The notes below the pieces were generated by a model. That model was not told the origin of the DNA, ran no database searches, and saw only the letters and a list, made by a program, of their open reading frames with translations. This document shows positions 34,832 through 45,407 of a stretch of DNA of 64,000 nt, piece after piece. How positions within the stretch are numbered: the stretch's first letter is position 1; every line of letters starts with the position of its first letter. The position numbers and the translations under genes are program-made. This stretch comes from Amycolatopsis sp. CA-230715 (GTDB lineage Bacteria > Actinomycetota > Actinomycetes > Mycobacteriales > Pseudonocardiaceae): contig NZ_CP059997.1 in the NCBI RefSeq assembly GCF_018736145.1, forward strand, positions 3,037,501 to 3,101,500, given 5' to 3'.

Positions 34832-36352
34832 CTAGAAGGCGCCGATCCAGCGGATCTTGGGCCACAGCTGGCTCCACGGCGCCACCGGGTTGTGGCACAC
34901 CAGGAACTCCTTGCCCCGGTCGAGCCGCGCGTACGGATAGTCGAACGTGCCCCGCGCGTCGCAGCTGCCGAACAGGGGCGCGAGTTTGTCCCGCTCCGCG
35001 CCGAACGCGATCACCACGGTCTTGTCGTCGGTCGGCACGCCGAAGTCGGCGTACGAGTTGTGCCCGCTGTACGCCGTCGGCAGGCCGTACTCGGGGCCGA
35101 ACCGGTCGAGCGCGCCCGCCTGGCTGAAGTTTTCGCCGAGCAGCACCGTCCGCTCGCGCTCGGTCGGCGGGAGCGTCCCGTAGACCTCCGCGGTCCGCGC
35201 GGCGAGTTGCCGCGGCCAGTCGCTCTGGTCCAGCACGGCCATGCCGAGCCCTTCGAGCACGGGGTTGCGCACGTACAGCTCCATCGGCATCAGCGGCAGC
35301 ATCAGTACCGCGGCGATGAGCGCGTTGCCCACGAGTGCGACGCCGACCACCGCCCGTTTGGCCGCGGTCGCGGCCCACTCGGCCACCACGACGCAGCCGA
35401 CGGCGAGCATCACGGTGAGGATGCCGGTCATGTAGATCGCCTGTGTGCCGAACGCCAGCAGCACCCCGAGCACCACGAGCCACGCCACCGCGAGGAACCG
35501 GTAGCGCCGCCACTCGCGGCGGCGCACCAGCGCGACCAGGCCGACGATCCACACCGGTATCAGCAGGGGCCCGATGTTGTAGAACTGCCCGACGAGGAAG
35601 CTCACCGGGTCTTCGATGTTGAACAACGAGTACGCCATGCTCAGCTCCGGCCAGCCGTTGGCCGCCTGCCACGCCACGGTCGGCACCGCGAGCACGGCCG
35701 CGATCGCGACTCCGCCCAGCAGGTACCGGCTGCGCAGTACGGTCCGCGGCCCGGTGACGAGCAGGCCCGCGAGCAGCGCGATGACCAGCAGCGGCACCAG
35801 GTACCGGGTGAGCGCGCCGACGCCGAGCACGAGCCCGATCGCGAGCCAGAGCCGCTGCGACCCGGTGCGGACGAGCCGGATCACGAGCCAGCAGGTGCTC
35901 GTCCACACGAGACCGTCGATCGTGTACGTGTGCAGCAGGTGCCCGATGCCGAGCGGGATCACCGAAGCCGCTGTCGCGCAGCTCGCGAGCAACTGGGCTT
36001 TGGCGCCGCCGCCGAATTCCCGTGCGATCAGCGCGGCGACCACCATGGTCACGCCGAACAGCAGCGCCGGGATCACCCTGGTCGCGACGAGGGTGTCGCC
36101 GAACAACTCGGTCTGCACTCGCGCGAGGAGCGGCACCAGCAGCGGCTGGTCCACGTACGCCCAGTCGAGGTGTTGCCCGGAGACGCGGAAGTACAGCTCG
36201 TCGATGTGGTAGCTGCCCCGTCCGGACAGCGCGAGCAGCAGCGCCGCCACCACCCCGGACACGGTGCAGACCTGCCAGCGGAAGAATTTCGTCGCGGTGC
36301 CGCGCGCCGCCGGTTCGGTGTCGGCGCCGATCGCTGTGCCCGTCACGTTCAT
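34832..36352 (-). CDS. GT39/ArnT-like membrane glycosyltransferase family protein
   Basis: Integral membrane protein of 506 residues with about 10-11 TM helices. The first outside loop holds SYHIDELYFRVSGQHLDWAYVDQPLL, with the acidic HIDELY typical of GT-C enzymes of the dolichyl-phosphate-mannose mannosyltransferase (PMT) group. The C-terminal 130 residues are an outside domain. It probably uses a polyprenyl-phosphate sugar and modifies a surface glycan or protein. ATG at 36352. No other glycan gene is adjacent. Confidence 0.85.
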   Translation of the reverse strand: MNVTGTAIGADTEPAARGTATKFFRWQVCTVSGVVAALLLALSGRGSYHIDELYFRVSGQHLDWAYVDQPLLVPLLARVQTELFGDTLVATRVIPALLFGVTMVVAALIAREFGGGAKAQLLASCATAASVIPLGIGHLLHTYTIDGLVWTSTCWLVIRLVRTGSQRLWLAIGLVLGVGALTRYLVPLLVIALLAGLLVTGPRTVLRSRYLLGGVAIAAVLAVPTVAWQAANGWPELSMAYSLFNIEDPVSFLVGQFYNIGPLLIPVWIVGLVALVRRREWRRYRFLAVAWLVVLGVLLAFGTQAIYMTGILTVMLAVGCVVVAEWAATAAKRAVVGVALVGNALIAAVLMLPLMPMELYVRNPVLEGLGMAVLDQSDWPRQLAARTAEVYGTLPPTERERTVLLGENFSQAGALDRFGPEYGLPTAYSGHNSYADFGVPTDDKTVVIAFGAERDKLAPLFGSCDARGTFDYPYARLDRGKEFLVCHNPVAPWSQLWPKIRWIGAF

Positions 36353-36528
36353 GACCACCCCACCTGGTCGAACAGTGTTGTGCTGTGCGCTCCCGAATCG
36401 GGAAATCACCGTAGCGCGGCGTTCCTGATCGATTTCCGTCCTTGACGCGCGCTCGAAACTGCCGCCTTCCGCCGCTGGTGTCGGCAAGGTGTCACTGGAC
36501 GGGATGAGCACCCGCTAAGCTCGCGCGC

Positions 36529-37185
36529 GTGACGGATGAGACCCCTGCGCCAGAGCCTCCGGCCATGCGTGCGTCGAACGCCGATCGTGAGCGGTTCGCC
36601 CAGATCCTGCACAACGCCCTCGGCGAGGGCCGCATCACGGTCGAAGAGCTCGAAGAGCGCCTCGACACCGTGTACGCGGCGAAAACGCTCAAGGATCTCG
36701 AACCGGTGGTCGCGGACCTACCCGGGGTGACCGCGACGCCCGGCGGCGCGATCCAGCCCGCTCAGACGCAGGCGGTCGCCGGTCCGGACAGCCGCATCGG
36801 TGGTACCGCGGGCTCGCAGATGTCGTTCGCGTTCATGTCGGGCGCCAGCCGCAAGGGCAGCTGGGTGGTCCCGCCGCAGCACACCAGTGTCGCGTTCTGG
36901 GGCGGCGTCGACATCGACCTGCGCAACGCCCGCTTCGCGGTGAAGAACTCCACCATCACCGCGGTCGCCGTGATGGGCGGTATCGACATCGTGGTGCCGG
37001 ACGACATCGTCGTCGACGTGAGCGGCATCGGCATCATGGGCGGCTTCGAACTCAACGACCGCAGCGAACGCCCCGCCCCACCCGCGGGCGCGCCGGTCGT
37101 CAAGATCAACGGCTTCGCCTTCTGGGGCGGCGTGACCGTCATCCGCAAGCCACGCGACAAGCCCACCAAGCAGATCGAAGAGTGA
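36529..37185 (+). CDS. DUF1707 protein with LiaF-like C-terminal domain
   Basis: Cytoplasmic protein of 218 residues. The N-terminal DUF1707 (about 12-65) reads MRASNADRERFAQILHNALGEGRITVEEL. A linker leads to a beta-helix-like domain of about 110 residues with repeated WGGVDIDL, MGGIDIVVP and IMGGFEL turns, as in LiaF-type cell-wall-active antibiotic response proteins. GTG at 36529. No TM helix is present. A role in envelope stress sensing is inferred from the domain only. Confidence 0.88.
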   Translation: MTDETPAPEPPAMRASNADRERFAQILHNALGEGRITVEELEERLDTVYAAKTLKDLEPVVADLPGVTATPGGAIQPAQTQAVAGPDSRIGGTAGSQMSFAFMSGASRKGSWVVPPQHTSVAFWGGVDIDLRNARFAVKNSTITAVAVMGGIDIVVPDDIVVDVSGIGIMGGFELNDRSERPAPPAGAPVVKINGFAFWGGVTVIRKPRDKPTKQIEE

Positions 37186-37218
37186 CCCTCCACCGTCCTT
37201 TCCGGACCCGGCAGAGCG

Positions 37219-38346
37219 CTAGATGAATCCCTCGGGGTCGTCGGTGTAGGTGCGGCCGTCCGGGGTGGTGACGGTGGTGACGCCGTTGGCGTCGGTGTGG
37301 AATTCCCAGCCGGGTTCGTCACGCAAACCGTGGTGCACCCGGCAAAACGGCCGGATGTTGACCTTGTCGGTGCCGCCGCCCTCGCTCCACGGCTGTGCGT
37401 GGTCGAGGTCGCTGTACTGGGCGGGTCTGTGGCAGCCGATCATGCAGCAGGTGCGGTGCAGAACTTGGATGTACTTGCGCATCTTTTTCGATGGCCGGTA
37501 GCTCTTGCGGCCCATGTCGATCGGTAGCCCGGTCATCGGTTCCGACACGATGCGGTTCCAGACGGAGTTGGTGTCGAAGGCGATCTCGCGGGCCATCTCC
37601 GGTGAGATTTCCCCGCACCCGGCGAGTTCGCCCGGGTTGTTCCGCATCCCCATCAACGTCGGGAGGTCGATGTAGACATAGATCTGCGCCTTCGGTTTAC
37701 CACCGCACTCCCCGCCCAGGCATCGCTCCACCAACGCATCGACCCTGAGCTGATCCATGGTGCGCTTGTCACCTTGGCGCTTCTCCTCCAACGCATCCCG
37801 ATCACAGGCGGCGTAGATCGCTTGGGCACGGTCGGAGGGCAGTTCGGCGAACAGGGTCGAGGATCCGTGATCCCCGTGCCGAATTTCGAGCATGCGAGCG
37901 GCGGTCTTGGCACGGCGCCGCGCTTCATACCCCTCCGGGTCGATGCGCATCAACAACGTGTTGACCATTCGCCGCAGTGAAGCCGAGTTCTTGTTCTCGA
38001 ACTTCACCCGCGCATCGACTTCCCGCGCGACATCCTGGGAAGCGCACGCGGTGGCCTCGAACACCTTCGCCGCCATCCCCTCATCAATGAGCCCGTTCTC
38101 CAGGGCTTCGAGAGTGCGGGGCAGGTATGAGGTCAACGCGTCAGCGAGCGCCGCCTTCCGCTCCGCCCCCGCCTGGGTGCAGTTGCACGACAACGCCACC
38201 CAGGCAAGCACCGATCTTCGCGACCGCACCTGACTCATCTGCACAATGTGCCGCAACAACATCGCCTGCCCATACCGATACCACCTCTTCCAATGCTCCG
38301 CAGAATCAGCAACAACCTGCTCTTCAGACTTCTCCAGTACGTCCAC
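37219..38346 (-). CDS. 13E12-repeat / DUF222 HNH endonuclease-family protein
   Basis: Protein of 375 residues. The N-terminal DUF222 helical domain spans about 30-270. The C-terminal HNH nuclease has paired Cys (TCCMIGCHRPA), SDLDHAQPWSEGGGTDKVNIRPFCRVHH, giving the H-N-H residues. This is the REP13E12 type known from mycobacteria, where copies carry phage attachment sites. The gene and its upstream flank are AT-richer than the neighbours, suggesting transfer. No integrase or phage genes flank it. Function unknown. Confidence 0.88.
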   Translation of the reverse strand: MDVLEKSEEQVVADSAEHWKRWYRYGQAMLLRHIVQMSQVRSRRSVLAWVALSCNCTQAGAERKAALADALTSYLPRTLEALENGLIDEGMAAKVFEATACASQDVAREVDARVKFENKNSASLRRMVNTLLMRIDPEGYEARRRAKTAARMLEIRHGDHGSSTLFAELPSDRAQAIYAACDRDALEEKRQGDKRTMDQLRVDALVERCLGGECGGKPKAQIYVYIDLPTLMGMRNNPGELAGCGEISPEMAREIAFDTNSVWNRIVSEPMTGLPIDMGRKSYRPSKKMRKYIQVLHRTCCMIGCHRPAQYSDLDHAQPWSEGGGTDKVNIRPFCRVHHGLRDEPGWEFHTDANGVTTVTTPDGRTYTDDPEGFI

Positions 38347-38679
38347 AAAACAATTCTACCGCTCAACCCATCACCCGATCGGGTACAGAAATGATCACAA
38401 CCTGCCACAACGGGACCACGGCGCAACAGAACCCAAAAAAGCAAACGGGACCGTCAATGCGTCGGGAACGACGCGCCGCAGGCGTGCCTGAAACTTTCAC
38501 CGTGCCCACCAAACACACGAGCAAAACCCAAAAATGCGATCAAACCAAAAATGCAGCCCCCATTTTCCACTCTACTCGGAGGCACCGACAATTCTTGCGA
38601 CGTCAGGTCCAGGGCGAGAGCCCCCAGACCGTCCCCGCCACGTCCGCACCCCCGTTGACCGGCGAATACACTCGACGAC
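38347..38679. other. AT-richer intergenic stretch
   Basis: This 333-bp gap between the HNH gene and deoC has A-rich runs such as AACCCAAAAAAGCAAA and GACCAAAAATGCAG-like text. The composition is clearly unlike the rest of the window. I see no gene, terminator stem or palindrome in it. It probably came with the HNH gene. Confidence 0.6.
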
Positions 38680-39668
38680 ATGACAGCAACGACGGCAACG
38701 TCAGCGCAGACGAGCGCCGCGGAGACCCCGCTGCCGCCCGCCCTGCAGGACGCGACGAGGGACGACGCGAGCCTGCGCCGGTTCTTGCGCGGCCTGCCCG
38801 GTGTCGACCAGGTCGGCGTCGAGCAGCGGGCCGCGGGGCTGGCCACGCGCAGCATCAAGAAGGCGGCCAAGCTCTGGGCGATCGACACCGCCATCTCGAT
38901 GGTCGACCTGACCACTCTCGAAGGCGCCGACACCCACGGCAAGGTCCGCGCGCTCGCCGCGAAGGCGAAGCGGCCCGATCCCGACCGGCCGGACACACCG
39001 CAGGTCGCGGCCGTGTGCGTGTACCCGGACCTCGCCGCGACGGCCGTCGAAGCGCTCGAAGGCACCGGGATCAACGTCGCGAGTGTCGCCACCGGCTTCC
39101 CGTCCGGGCGCACCAGCCTCGACATCAAGCTCGCCGACGTGAAGATCGCCGTCGACGCGGGCGCGAGCGAGGTCGACATGGTGATCGACCGCGGTGCCTT
39201 CCTCGAAGGCCGCTACGGGCAGGTGTTCGACGAGATCAAGGCGATCAAGGCCGCGTGCGGGGCCGCGCACCTGAAGGTCATTCTCGAAACCGGTGAGCTG
39301 GCGACCTACGACAACGTGCGCCGCGCGTCGTGGCTGGCGCTGCTCGCGGGCGGCGACTTCATCAAGACCTCCACCGGCAAGGTGTCGCCCGCCGCGACGC
39401 TGCCGGTGACGCACGTGATGCTGCAGGCGGTGCACGACTGGCACGCCCAGACCGGCGAGCTGCGCGGCGTGAAACCCGCGGGCGGGATCCGCACCACGAA
39501 GGACGCGGTGCGCTACCTCGTCGCCGTGCACGAGGTCGCCGGTGAGCAGTGGCTGACCCCGCACCTGTTCCGGTTCGGCGCGTCGAGCCTGCTCAACGAC
39601 CTCCTGCTGCAACGCCGCACCCAGGCCGACGGCCACTACAGCGGCCCCGACTACGTCACGGTGGACTG

Positions 39669-39669
<1 letters not shown>
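38680..39669 (+). CDS. deoC: Deoxyribose-phosphate aldolase
   Basis: Class I aldolase of 329 residues that splits 2-deoxyribose 5-phosphate into glyceraldehyde 3-phosphate and acetaldehyde. The Schiff-base Lys lies in FIKTSTGK, and VKPAGGIRT holds the second key Lys. It is the long form (eukaryote-like, above 300 residues). It overlaps the ALDH gene by one base (TGATG), so acetaldehyde can be oxidised by the next product. ATG at 38680 has no clear ribosome site. Confidence 0.95.
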
Positions 39670-41094
<1,425 letters not shown>

Positions 41095-41102
<8 letters not shown>

Positions 41103-41967
41103 CGATCAGCGCATCTCCGTCGCCAAGACCTACAAGCTCTACGTCGGCGGGAAGTTCCCCCGCTCGGAGTCCGGCCGCGTGTACCCGGTCACCGACACCA
41201 AGGGGAAGTTCCTCGCCAACGCCGCGCACGCGTCCAGAAAGGACGTTCGCGACGCCGTGGTCGCCGCGCGCAAGGCGTTCGGCGGCTGGTCGTCCGCGAC
41301 GGCCTACAACCGGGGCCAGGTGCTCTACCGCGTCGCCGAAATGCTCGAAGGCCGCCGCGACCAGTTCATCGCCGAGGTGTCCGCTTCGGAGGGCGCCACC
41401 GCGAAGAAGGCACAGTCCCTTGTGGACACCGCGATCGACAGGTGGGTGTGGTACGCGGGCTGGACGGACAAGATCGCGACCGTGCTCGGCGCGGCGAACC
41501 CGGTGGCTGGCCCGTACTTCTCGTTCACCGTGCCGGAGCCGACGGGTGTGGTCGGCGTGCTCGCGCCGCAGCAGTCCTCGCTGCTGGGCCTGGTGAGCGT
41601 GCTCGCGCCGGTGCTGGCCACCGGCTCGACGGCGGTCGTGGTGTCCAGCGCCGAACGCCCGCTGCCCGCGATCACACTGTCCGAGGTGCTGGCCACCTCG
41701 GACCTGCCGGGCGGCGTCGCGAACATCCTCACCGGCAGGGCATCGGAACTAGGCCCGTGGCTCGCCGCGCACGGCGACGTCAACGCGCTCGACCCGACCG
41801 GGGCCGCCCCCTCCGAGCGCGCCGACCTGGCGCGCGAAGCCGCGGGCACGGTCAAGCGCGTGCTGACCGTGCCGGACGCGGAACCGGACTGGTCGAAGAC
41901 CCCGGACATCGCGCGCCTGCGCCGCTACCTGGAGCCGAAAACCGTCTGGCACCCGCTCGGCGTCTGA
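41095..41967 (+). CDS. Truncated aldehyde dehydrogenase-family protein
   Basis: Protein of 290 residues that matches only the N-terminal cofactor half of an ALDH. It starts YKLYVGGKFPRSESGR and keeps PEPTGVVGVLAPQQSSLLG. It then ends after the Rossmann part with no LELGGK Glu and no catalytic Cys. The frame stays clean to its stop, so it is likely a real stand-alone protein. Its gene overlaps the full ALDH gene, suggesting a structural or regulatory partner. Confidence 0.85.
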
Positions 41968-42036
41968 CCCGCCCCCGAAAGTGGCTTTCGGGGACTTGAA
42001 CGCCCCGAAGGTCGCTTTCGGGGCGCGCGCGTCGCG
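41968..42036. repeat. Two adjacent REP-like palindromes
   Basis: Palindromes at 41973-41993 and 42003-42023 sit 9 bp apart between the convergent ends of the ALDH-like and TetR genes. The linker GGACTTGAACGCC also occurs at 309-321, which shows the pair is a conserved two-palindrome unit. Confidence 0.8.
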
Positions 42037-42684
42037 TCAGCGGCCGGGCGGTTCGATGTCCTCGGCGGTCAGCGGACGGCCCGGCAGCGCGGTGCCGTTG
42101 CCCGCGCGCAGGCCGTCGAGCATGATCGCGGTGCACCGGTCGGTCGCCAGGTCCGCGATCGCGAGGAACCGGCCCTTGGGCACGCGGCGCAGCAGCATCG
42201 CGGCCAGGATCGCGACGTCACCGGTGTCGATGTCGGTGCGCAGCGAGCCTTCCGCCTGGCCCGCCTTGACCACGTCGCCCATCGTCTTCAGCAGCCCGGC
42301 CCGGAACTCCTCGGTCTTCGGGTCGTTCTGCAGGACCGCGTGCGCCATCGGGGACAGCATCGCGAGCTGGATGCTCAGCTGCAGCTCGCGGGAGTCCCGC
42401 AGGATCCGGACCAGCGCTTCCCACGCCGTCGGCTCCTCCTCGAACGCGGCGCGCGCCTGGGTGAGCATCCGGTCGAAGTTCTCCCGCGCGATCTCCCTGA
42501 TCAGACTCTCGCGATCGGGGAACCGCCGGTAGAGCGTGCCGACGCCGACCGCGGCCGCGCGCGCGATCTCCTCCATCGGCACGTCGGGACCGTGATCGGC
42601 GAAGATCGTCCGCGCGGCGGCCAGTATCTGGTCGCGATTGCGGCGTGCGTCGGCCCGCAACCGCGTCTCGGGGTCCGCCGTCAT
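42037..42684 (-). CDS. TetR-family regulator next to P450
   Basis: Regulator of 215 residues. The HTH (about 15-60) reads ADHGPDVPMEEIARAAAVGVGTLYRRFPDRESL. The rest is an all-helical ligand domain. ATG at 42684 follows AAGGTGG. It diverges from the P450-ferredoxin pair with a 194-bp gap carrying dyad sequence, so control of the P450 is likely. The inducing ligand is unknown. Confidence 0.9.
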   Translation of the reverse strand: MTADPETRLRADARRNRDQILAAARTIFADHGPDVPMEEIARAAAVGVGTLYRRFPDRESLIREIARENFDRMLTQARAAFEEEPTAWEALVRILRDSRELQLSIQLAMLSPMAHAVLQNDPKTEEFRAGLLKTMGDVVKAGQAEGSLRTDIDTGDVAILAAMLLRRVPKGRFLAIADLATDRCTAIMLDGLRAGNGTALPGRPLTAEDIEPPGR

Positions 42685-42789
42685 TTCGCCACCTTTCAGC
42701 ATCGACGCGGAGATTCTCGCATGGGCAACCGGCAACGGAACGTCCTTCCGTTCGGTGACCATCACCCCTTTGCACGTGGACGCCAACCC

Positions 42790-42820
42790 TCCACTTAAGT
42801 ACCCTGGTTTCACAAGTGGA
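42790..42820. promoter_or_regulatory. Inverted repeat in the TetR/P450 gap
   Basis: TCCACTT (42790-42796) and AAGTGGA (42814-42820) form a 7-bp inverted repeat, with a further TCCACAT at 42830. It sits about 60 bp before the P450 start and could be the TetR operator. Confidence 0.4.
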
Positions 42821-42878
42821 CGAAGAAACTCCACATAGTCTTCCGACGGACTGCCTGGATTGAGGGGAACCCACACCC

Positions 42879-44090
42879 ATGACCGAAGTCGCGGACACCC
42901 AGCTCGCCAGCTTCCCGATGACGAGGACCTGCCCGTTCTCGCCACCGGCCGAGTACCGCACGATGCGCGAGGAAGCACCCGTCTCCCGCGTCGAGCTGCC
43001 GACCGGCCAGCGCGCGTGGGTGGTCACGCGGCTCGAGGACGTCCGGACCATGCTCACCGACCCGAGGCTCAGCTCCGACCGCCGCAACCCGAACTTCCCG
43101 CTGATCGTCGCCGGTCAGCGCAGGCGGCCGGACTTCAAGGCTTCGCTCATCACGATGGACGCGCCGGAGCACGGGCAGGCGCGGCGCGAGGTCGTCGGCG
43201 AGTTCACGGTCCGCCGGATGAAGGCGCTCCAGCCGCGCATCCAGCAGATCGTCGACGAGCACATCGACGCGATGCTCGCCGGTCCGCCCGGCGCCGATCT
43301 GGTGCGGGCGCTGTCGCTGCCGGTGCCGTCGCTGGTGATCTGCGAACTGCTCGGCGTGCCCTACACCGACCACGACTTCTTCCAGGCCCGCACCGCGAAG
43401 CTGCTCAACCGGCACACCCCCGCCGAAGAGCGCGGCGACGCCTTCGACCAACTGCTCGACTACCTCGACCAGCTCGTCACCGGCAAGGAGAAGGCGCCGA
43501 CCGAGGACGACCTGCTCGGCAGGCAGGTGCTCCGGCAGCGGACGGAGGACAACGAGGACCACGACGCGCTGGTGTCGCTCGCGTTCCTGCTGCTGGTCGC
43601 CGGGCACGAAACGACGGCGAACATGATCTCGCTCGGCACGCTCGCGCTACTGGAGAACCCCGACCAGCTCGCGATGATCAAGAACGACCCGAGCAGGACG
43701 CTCGACGCGGTGGAGGAACTCCTCCGGTACTTCACGATCGCCGAAACCGCGACGTCGCGCGTAGCCGTCGAGGACATCGAAATCGGTGGCGTACTGGTGA
43801 AAGCGGGCGAAGGCGTCATCACGCTCGGCAACGCGGCGAACCGGGACCCGGCCGCCTTCGACGCCCCGGACACCCTCGACTTCGAACGCGGCGCGCGCCA
43901 CCATGTGGCGTTCGGGTTCGGCGCGCACCAGTGCCTCGGGCAGAATCTGGCGAGGATGGAACTGCAGATCGTGTTCGACACGCTGTTCGCGCGCATTCCC
44001 GGCCTGCGACTGGCCGCGAAGGTCGCCGACCTGCCGTTCAAGGACGACGCGACCATCTACGGGCTGCACGAGCTGCCCGTGACCTGGTAG
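42879..44090 (+). CDS. Cytochrome P450 (CYP105-like)
   Basis: Soluble haem monooxygenase of 403 residues. It has the I-helix oxygen motif LLVAGHETTANM, the ExxR pair EELLR, and the haem loop FGFGAHQCLGQNLAR with Cys near 352. It would hydroxylate a small hydrophobic substrate using electrons from the ferredoxin encoded 9 bp downstream. Overall features resemble the xenobiotic-type CYP105 group. A TetR gene diverges from it. Confidence 0.94.
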   Translation: MTEVADTQLASFPMTRTCPFSPPAEYRTMREEAPVSRVELPTGQRAWVVTRLEDVRTMLTDPRLSSDRRNPNFPLIVAGQRRRPDFKASLITMDAPEHGQARREVVGEFTVRRMKALQPRIQQIVDEHIDAMLAGPPGADLVRALSLPVPSLVICELLGVPYTDHDFFQARTAKLLNRHTPAEERGDAFDQLLDYLDQLVTGKEKAPTEDDLLGRQVLRQRTEDNEDHDALVSLAFLLLVAGHETTANMISLGTLALLENPDQLAMIKNDPSRTLDAVEELLRYFTIAETATSRVAVEDIEIGGVLVKAGEGVITLGNAANRDPAAFDAPDTLDFERGARHHVAFGFGAHQCLGQNLARMELQIVFDTLFARIPGLRLAAKVADLPFKDDATIYGLHELPVTW

Positions 44091-44099
44091 GGAGGAACC

Positions 44100-44297
44100 A
44101 TGCGAATCATCGCGGACCGCGATCGGTGTGTGGGGGCGGGGCAGTGCGTGCTGACCGAGCCCGCCGTGTTCGACCAGAGCGAGGACGACGGCACCGTCGT
44201 CGTGCAGCAGGACGAGGTGGACGGCGAAGTACTGGTGAGCGTCCAGGAAGCCGTGCACGTCTGCCCGAGCCAGGCGCTCTCGCTCAAGGACGGCTGA
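44100..44297 (+). CDS. 3Fe-4S ferredoxin
   Basis: Electron carrier of 65 residues. Three Cys ligate the cluster: the CVGAGQC pair near 10-16 and CPSQA near 55, the pattern of single 3Fe-4S ferredoxins that serve P450s. ATG at 44100 follows GGAGG. It is co-transcribed with the P450; no ferredoxin reductase gene is nearby. Confidence 0.94.
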   Translation: MRIIADRDRCVGAGQCVLTEPAVFDQSEDDGTVVVQQDEVDGEVLVSVQEAVHVCPSQALSLKDG

Positions 44298-44439
44298 GCC
44301 GGGAGCTCGGGTCGCCAGGTCAGCGGGCTGGCCTGGCCAACCGCACCAGAACTCCGCCCGGCGGCGCCGAATCGGGCGACGCCGGGAAATCTGGTCCTGG
44401 TGCGTTTGGCGTAATGGTCGAGGAAATGGCGTATGTGGA

Positions 44440-44467
44440 TTGCCGAGGCGCCATGACCGGGTAGGCT
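44440..44467 (+). promoter_or_regulatory. Possible promoter of the 44527 gene
   Basis: TTGCCG (44440-44445) and TAGGCT (44462-44467) are 16 bp apart, about 60 bp before the GTG start. The match is partial. The rest of the 44298-44526 gap shows no gene. Confidence 0.4.
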
Positions 44468-44526
44468 TTCGGCGACCTGCACGCCACTGGGGGCACCACC
44501 GCAGGTCTGGTGCGCGAGGAGAGCTC

Positions 44527-45288
44527 GTGACATACCCACCGCGGCTTCGCAAGATCGGGCTCCGGATCGGCATCGCCATCGGCGCGGTCGTGCTCGTCGT
44601 GCTCGGCGTCACCGGCTTCGTCGCCCCCGGCTTCTTTCTCGGCGAGGACAAGGACGTCGGCCCCGCCGCCAGCGGGCCCGAACGTCCCGCGGTCGGGCCC
44701 GAAGGGGCCGCGCAGGCCATCGCCGACGGCTTCGGTAAGCACGATGAGATCGCGGTGCGCGAGCTCACGTGCGATTACTGGGACCTGGACCGCGAGGCGC
44801 TCATCAAGCAGACCGGCCGCGCCGGCGAGGCGAAGCTGGTTGAAGTGCGGAGAACGTCGGACTTCGAGGCCACCGCGAACGTGACGGTCCCCGTCGGCAA
44901 GAAATCCTTCACCGGCACCGCGAATCTGGTGTACAGCGGTGGAAGATGGTGCTGGAGCGGCGTCGGCGGCGGATTCCTCGGAATGGCGATCGTGGCCGAC
45001 GCGAAGCCCTTGATCGACGAGTTCTTCGCCGCCGTGAACGCGAAGGACAGGTGGACGGTCATCGGATTGTTGTGCGACGACATGACTTCGAAGGACCAGG
45101 CGACCGTCCTCAAGATGACCACCGGCCATCCGGCGCTGGAACCGGAGGACAGCACCGGCTCGGTCTCGCGCGTGCAGGTCACCTTCGCCGGGACCCACAA
45201 TGGAAAGAGCGCTTCCGGCTCGCTGACCGCCGACAAGAAGTCGGAGGGGTTCTGCGTCAGCGGCGTCGTCGTCAACGTGGCCACCTGA
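44527..45288 (+). CDS. Membrane-anchored protein of unknown function
   Basis: Protein of 253 residues. A single N-terminal TM helix (about 12-37) anchors a long outside part. That part appears to hold two related NTF2-like modules, around GPEGAAQAIADGFGKHD and AKPLIDEFFAAVNAKDRWT, each followed by a Cys (LTCDYW, GLLCDDM). The later C-terminal Cys is in GFCVSGV. The plan resembles lipoprotein- or kinase-linked sensor domains. GTG at 44527 follows GAGGAG. No operon partner. Confidence 0.72.
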   Translation: MTYPPRLRKIGLRIGIAIGAVVLVVLGVTGFVAPGFFLGEDKDVGPAASGPERPAVGPEGAAQAIADGFGKHDEIAVRELTCDYWDLDREALIKQTGRAGEAKLVEVRRTSDFEATANVTVPVGKKSFTGTANLVYSGGRWCWSGVGGGFLGMAIVADAKPLIDEFFAAVNAKDRWTVIGLLCDDMTSKDQATVLKMTTGHPALEPEDSTGSVSRVQVTFAGTHNGKSASGSLTADKKSEGFCVSGVVVNVAT

Positions 45289-45310
45289 CCAAACGCTCGG
45301 AGCGTTCAAG

Positions 45311-45331
45311 TCCCGAACGTCACCTTCGGGG
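45311..45331. repeat. REP-like palindrome, degenerate copy
   Basis: TCCCGAACG...CACCTTCGGGG has one imperfect arm. It lies between the ends of convergent genes, with a perfect terminator hairpin following at 45364-45402. Confidence 0.6.
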
Positions 45332-45363
45332 CTTGGGGGCCGCCCGAGAAGACGGAGAACGCG

Positions 45364-45402
45364 CGGCTGCCCGGCGGGGAAGGGGTTCCCGCCGGGCAGC
45401 CG
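45364..45402. terminator. Perfect hairpin terminator of the transport operon
   Basis: Arms of 15 bases (45364-45378 and 45388-45402) pair perfectly around a 9-base loop, directly after the last codon of the leftward ATPase gene. It can also stop the convergent gene ending at 45288. Confidence 0.88.
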
Positions 45403-45407
45403 AAGCT

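Noticed and set aside
37219..38346. Prophage or integrative element around the HNH gene
   Set aside because: No integrase, portal, terminase or direct repeats of att type were found on either side.
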